Below are positions 63,917 to 64,000 of a stretch of DNA of 64,000 nucleotides, in pieces. The stretch is taken from NCBI GenBank assembly GCA_013298545.1, contig JAAFIA010000005.1, positions 39,402 through 103,401 on the forward strand, written 5' to 3'. The notes beneath the pieces were generated by a model. It did no database searches and was not told where the DNA came from. It saw only the letters and a list, made by a program, of their open reading frames with translations. A program made the position numbers and the translations under genes. The DNA is from Bacteroidota bacterium (GTDB lineage Bacteria > Bacteroidota > Bacteroidia > Palsa-965). Numbering within the stretch: the first letter of the stretch is position 1; the number at the start of each line of letters is the position of its first letter.

Positions 63917-64000
63917 AAGCTGTTTAAATTTCATCCTTTGATTTTGTTATGTGTCTTTTTGCACCATACTTCGTTGCGTTTTTTGACCGTAGTCGTTCTA
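63916..64000. repeat. MITE-like dispersed repeat, copy 5 (inverted, cut by the window end)
   Basis: Begins AGAAGCTGTTTAAATTTCATCCTTTG and continues with the core in reverse orientation (TTGCACCATACTTCGTTGCG and TTTTTTGACCGTAG). It directly abuts copy 4, so the two lie head to head. Confidence 0.8.

Overview
The window is chromosomal DNA from a free-living member of the phylum Bacteroidota. The evidence is a complete gldK-gldL-gldM-gldN cluster with a PorP/SprF-type gene (type IX secretion and gliding), the Bacteroidota-type second LpxD and long SecA, few Shine-Dalgarno sites, and promoters with a TAnnTTTG -7 box. Genus and order cannot be fixed from the sequence alone.

Layout. 1-7.4 kb: LpxD-like acyltransferase, a SpoIIE-type phosphatase, then a minus-strand surface-polysaccharide operon (flippase, two Wzz-like proteins, O-antigen ligase/polymerase). 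7.7-14.5 kb: a DUF2795 protein, secA, groEL-groES and secG. 14.5-21 kb: a minus-strand housekeeping run (miaB, sigma-54 activator, lptE, TPR-like protein, secG) interrupted by a two-gene AAA ATPase/TOPRIM-like cassette. 21-31.5 kb: topA, a degenerate ureohydrolase-fold protein, and the T9SS block (porP/sprF-like, gldK, L, M, N). 31.5-49.4 kb: mixed metabolism and envelope genes (GPH transporter, HHH-barrel protein, PorV/Q-like protein, gcvT, comB, trpG/pabA, hisA, lipoproteins, an ABC ATPase, serS, TPR protein) with an accessory serine-protease pair at 39-40 kb. 49.4-51.3 kb: a repeat-rich segment with a 33-unit heptamer array, a long direct duplication, and two tRNA genes, each preceded by a broken copy of its own 5' half. 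51.5-54.7 kb: an AT-rich accessory island of unknown function. 54.9-57.9 kb: DUF3179 and MFS genes. 58-63.5 kb: a TIR-domain immune-like locus bracketed by short copies of a dispersed repeat.

How genes work together. SecA and SecG deliver envelope proteins to the Sec channel; GldK/L/M/N and PorP-like proteins form the outer secretion and motility machine. LpxD, LptE, the flippase, Wzz-like proteins and the ligase build the outer-membrane surface. GroES/GroEL may be driven by a sigma-54-like promoter, and a sigma-54 activator is encoded close by.

Most interesting parts. (1) A TIR protein whose C-terminal tail and the N-terminus of the next protein, a degenerate-P-loop NTPase with a long helical region, carry the same Asn/Gly-rich motif. 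This arrangement recalls amyloid-type effector/receptor pairing. It is followed by two TIR-transmembrane paralogues, one killed by a single Trp-to-amber change. (2) Short palindromes of the form CCGA-N4-TCGG that appear to have replaced 3-4 bases in two tRNA partial copies and in both ends of a MITE-like repeat. (3) The heptamer array. (4) The ATPase/TOPRIM-like cassette placed with almost no gap inside a housekeeping operon.
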